In this document: positions 61,893-64,000 of the stretch, piece after piece
Layout: every line of letters begins with the position of its first letter
How positions within the stretch are numbered: the first letter of the stretch is position 1
Assembly: GCF_004214835.1 (NCBI RefSeq)
Contig: NZ_PIQJ01000001.1
Location: forward strand, 682,001-746,000
Length of the DNA: 64,000 bases
Direction of reading: 5' to 3'
Source of the DNA: Pseudidiomarina tainanensis
GTDB taxonomy: Bacteria; Pseudomonadota; Gammaproteobacteria; Enterobacterales; Alteromonadaceae
Notes under the pieces: model-generated
Database searches by the model: none
Told to the model about the DNA's origin: nothing
Seen by the model: only the letters and a program-made list of their open reading frames with translations
Made by a program: the position numbers and the translations under genes

Positions 61893-64000
61893 ATGAAAAA
61901 TAGTCGTATCGCCAAATCGGTACGTCTTGCGCTGGTATTTGGCGCGGCCTCAACGCTACTTTCAGCTGGCGCAATGGCACAAGACGTATCTGATGAGGAA
62001 GAAAATGTCGAAGCGGAAGAGCGCGCTGAGCGCATTACCGTTGTTGGTTCGCGTATTCGTTCTGATGGTTTAGATAATGACTCACCACTTGAAGTGATTT
62101 CAACTGAAATTGCCGTCGAGCAGGGGTTAAGCACGTTAGGTGAATTATTACGTACATCTACCGTTGCATCAGGTTCAAATCAGTTAACTTCAGCGATGTC
62201 GGTTGGCAGCGTGACAGAGGGCGGTGCTGGTAACGAATCTATTTCAATGCGTGGTCTTGGTGCGAACCGGACCTTGGTCTTGCTTAACGGTCGTCGTGCC
62301 GGCCCTGCAGGTACCCGTGGCCAGGTTGCTGCATTCGACATGAACTCAATTCCGGTATCGGCAGTTGAGCGAGTTGAAATCCTAAAAGATGGTGCATCAT
62401 CTTTATACGGTTCAGATGCAGTTGCTGGTGTTATCAACATTATTACCAAAAAAGGTGATGATTCATCGTTTAACGTTAGCGCTAATCAGCCAATGGAATC
62501 AGGCGGTGAGAACTACCGTTTGAACGGAACTATCGGCCGTGCATACAGCAAAGGTTCGGTGCGCTTAGTTGCCGATTATCGTTTGCAACAAGAGCTCGCT
62601 CGTGGCGACCGTGACCACTTTGCTTGTGGTCAGCGCATGTACTTTGATCAGGAAACTGGAGAGCGTGCTGATCCAATTGACCCGCGTACTGGCGATTACC
62701 ACTGTAACGATTTGCCATACGGTATGTGGATGTGGGATTACGGCGCAGAAGACTATATCTCACTGATTCAAAACTACGACTATGACGGTTCAAAAACTGC
62801 TGCTGGATTACCAACGTATGATCCACAGAATCCAGGTGATATCGCCGTTCCTGAAGGCTGGTTCCCGGTCGGTTATGACAAAACCAGTGATGGTTGGGCT
62901 GATGCCGATCATCCTTTCCAAAACTTAGAAACCATGATTCCACGCACTGAAGCGTGGTCATTGTACGGTCAAGCTGATTATGATTTGACAGATACAGTGC
63001 GTTTCTATTCGGAACTCTTGTACAGCCGTCGTGAAACCCAAATCAACAGTTATCGCCAATTCTGGGAACCGTTCATTCCTGCTTGGTATGGTTTAGTTGA
63101 AGGCTGGGATGGTTATGTTGCGCTTGACCCAACTGCAGTTACCGATCACTCAGGCAGCACCACAACGATCGATTATACCCGTGGCGTATTAGGCCTTGAA
63201 GGTTCAATTGGTTTTTGGAACTGGGATGTATCATGGCAGCGTAGTTTAAGTAGCGGCACGTATGCTACGAAAATCATCTACCAAGATGCTTTAGAAATGG
63301 CTGCCAACGCAATTTGGGGAGACCCATGTGAAGGTGAATTGTCGCCAATTTCACAACGCGAATGTTATGCGATTGATTTCTTCGATCCAGAATATTTGCG
63401 CGGTAACTTCGATCAAGGTACGCGTGACTTCTTGTTTGGCGTTGACCATGGCAAAACTATCTATAAGCAAGATACCGTTGATGCGTATATAACGGGTGAC
63501 TTGTTTGATTTGCCAGCCGGTACTGTTGCAACAGCCGTTGGTATGGCTTACCAAACTGACGAAATCGTTGATACTCCGGGAGAAGCTACTTTAGCGAAAA
63601 ACTCATGGGGAATGAGCAGTGCAGGTATCACCGCAGGGCGTCAAACCACCGTTGCAGCCTATGGCGAAGTACAAGTACCGGTATTGCGTGACTTGCCCGG
63701 TATTTACAGCTTGGACGTCACCGGTTCGGCACGTTGGACTGATGTAAACACCTACGGTAGCGACACGACTTATAAACTGGGCGTCAACTGGGCTGTCACT
63801 GATAGCTTCCGAGTTCGTGCATCACGTGGCACCTCGTTCCGTTCGCCAGCGTTGTTTGAGCTGTATCTTGGCGACCAATCAGCGTTCTTTGATCAGCGCA
63901 GTGACCCCTGCTGGAACTGGGCGCAGCGCGAACAAGACGGCACCATTAACCCAACGGTATTGGCGAACTGCCAAGCTGACGGTATCCCAGGTGATTACGC
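61893..64000 (+). CDS. TonB-dependent receptor, 3'-truncated by the window end
   Basis: Open from the ATG at 61893 to the last base, at least 702 residues. The signal peptide ends near SAGAMAQD. An acidic segment precedes a TonB box-like ERITVVGSRI. The plug domain contains SMRGLGANRTLVLLNGRR, VERVEILKDGASSLYGSDAVAG and INIITKKG. The barrel segment FRVRASRGTSFRSPALFEL is near the window edge. It belongs to the large receptors of Alteromonadales that import oligomers such as peptides or siderophores; substrate unknown. Two ATGs (61890, 61893); the latter is better spaced from GGAG. Confidence 0.9.
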   Translation, partial: MKNSRIAKSVRLALVFGAASTLLSAGAMAQDVSDEEENVEAEERAERITVVGSRIRSDGLDNDSPLEVISTEIAVEQGLSTLGELLRTSTVASGSNQLTSAMSVGSVTEGGAGNESISMRGLGANRTLVLLNGRRAGPAGTRGQVAAFDMNSIPVSAVERVEILKDGASSLYGSDAVAGVINIITKKGDDSSFNVSANQPMESGGENYRLNGTIGRAYSKGSVRLVADYRLQQELARGDRDHFACGQRMYFDQETGERADPIDPRTGDYHCNDLPYGMWMWDYGAEDYISLIQNYDYDGSKTAAGLPTYDPQNPGDIAVPEGWFPVGYDKTSDGWADADHPFQNLETMIPRTEAWSLYGQADYDLTDTVRFYSELLYSRRETQINSYRQFWEPFIPAWYGLVEGWDGYVALDPTAVTDHSGSTTTIDYTRGVLGLEGSIGFWNWDVSWQRSLSSGTYATKIIYQDALEMAANAIWGDPCEGELSPISQRECYAIDFFDPEYLRGNFDQGTRDFLFGVDHGKTIYKQDTVDAYITGDLFDLPAGTVATAVGMAYQTDEIVDTPGEATLAKNSWGMSSAGITAGRQTTVAAYGEVQVPVLRDLPGIYSLDVTGSARWTDVNTYGSDTTYKLGVNWAVTDSFRVRASRGTSFRSPALFELYLGDQSAFFDQRSDPCWNWAQREQDGTINPTVLANCQADGIPGDY

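Overview
This 64-kb window is a piece of chromosome from a marine gammaproteobacterium, most likely an Alteromonadales member close to Idiomarina/Pseudidiomarina. That placement is inferred from the gene set: Na+-translocating NQR, FabV enoyl-ACP reductase, a VolA/Pla-1-type lipase, a SohB-SmrA pair, many secreted peptidases and TonB receptors. No rRNA or marker search could be run. Gene density is high. I see no phage, insertion sequence, CRISPR array or recognisable defence island.

Layout. 1-5162: Tol-Pal envelope operon (ybgC-tolQRAB-pal-cpoB), followed by two identical tRNA-Lys genes and nadA. 6687-10421 (minus): NAD(P)-fold epimerase, ZIP metal transporter, gamma-glutamyltransferase and tRNA-Ser(GGA), whose 3' end and terminator are duplicated 171 bp downstream. 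10673-15390: propionyl-CoA-synthetase-like ligase, then a minus-strand iron-storage cluster (bfd, two complementary bacterioferritins, mscS), and a DUF3429 protein. 15387-23168: Ca/Na exchanger, ZntB, a Fur-box-associated ferric ABC importer (fbpABC-like), and a CPA1 Na+/H+ antiporter with a TrkA-like domain. 23392-25464: lipoprotein, BolA, FabV. 25736-35054: nqrABCDEF, apbE, nqrM and then a striking 716-residue triple fusion: cysteine desulfurase, a metal-ligand-less persulfide-dioxygenase-like domain, and rhodanese. 35007-39495 (minus): Ycf48-like propeller, CopA, CsoR, short-chain dehydrogenase. 39745-50753: lipase, SohB, SmrA-like, AsmA-like, dicarboxylate symporter, bifunctional OlsF-like acyltransferase, Yip1, MiaE, LpxH, PpiB. 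50899-64000: CysS, M17 peptidase, MBL hydrolase, YciA, DPP-IV peptidase, a His-rich ZnuD-like receptor behind a near-perfect Zur box, M28 peptidase, and a second TonB receptor that runs off the end.

Two things stand out as possibly undescribed. First, seven copies of a small inverted-repeat element are scattered through intergenic gaps. Each arm is built from 7-bp units of pattern xTTxGxT, around a loop that often begins AAAAAGACAAA. Six copies share ATTAGAT-type arms. One, after nadA, keeps the architecture but has GTTCGTT-type arms. Six of the seven abut a stop codon. Second, the desulfurase-MBL-rhodanese fusion sits 14 bp behind nqrM, the NQR iron-delivery factor, and could be a dedicated sulfur donor for the NQR iron-sulfur centres.

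Physiologically the window combines sodium bioenergetics (NQR, Na+/H+ and Ca/Na antiporters, dicarboxylate:cation symport) with metal handling under recognisable operators (Fur for iron, Zur for zinc, CsoR for copper) and with envelope biogenesis and peptide or lipid scavenging typical of a proteolytic marine heterotroph.
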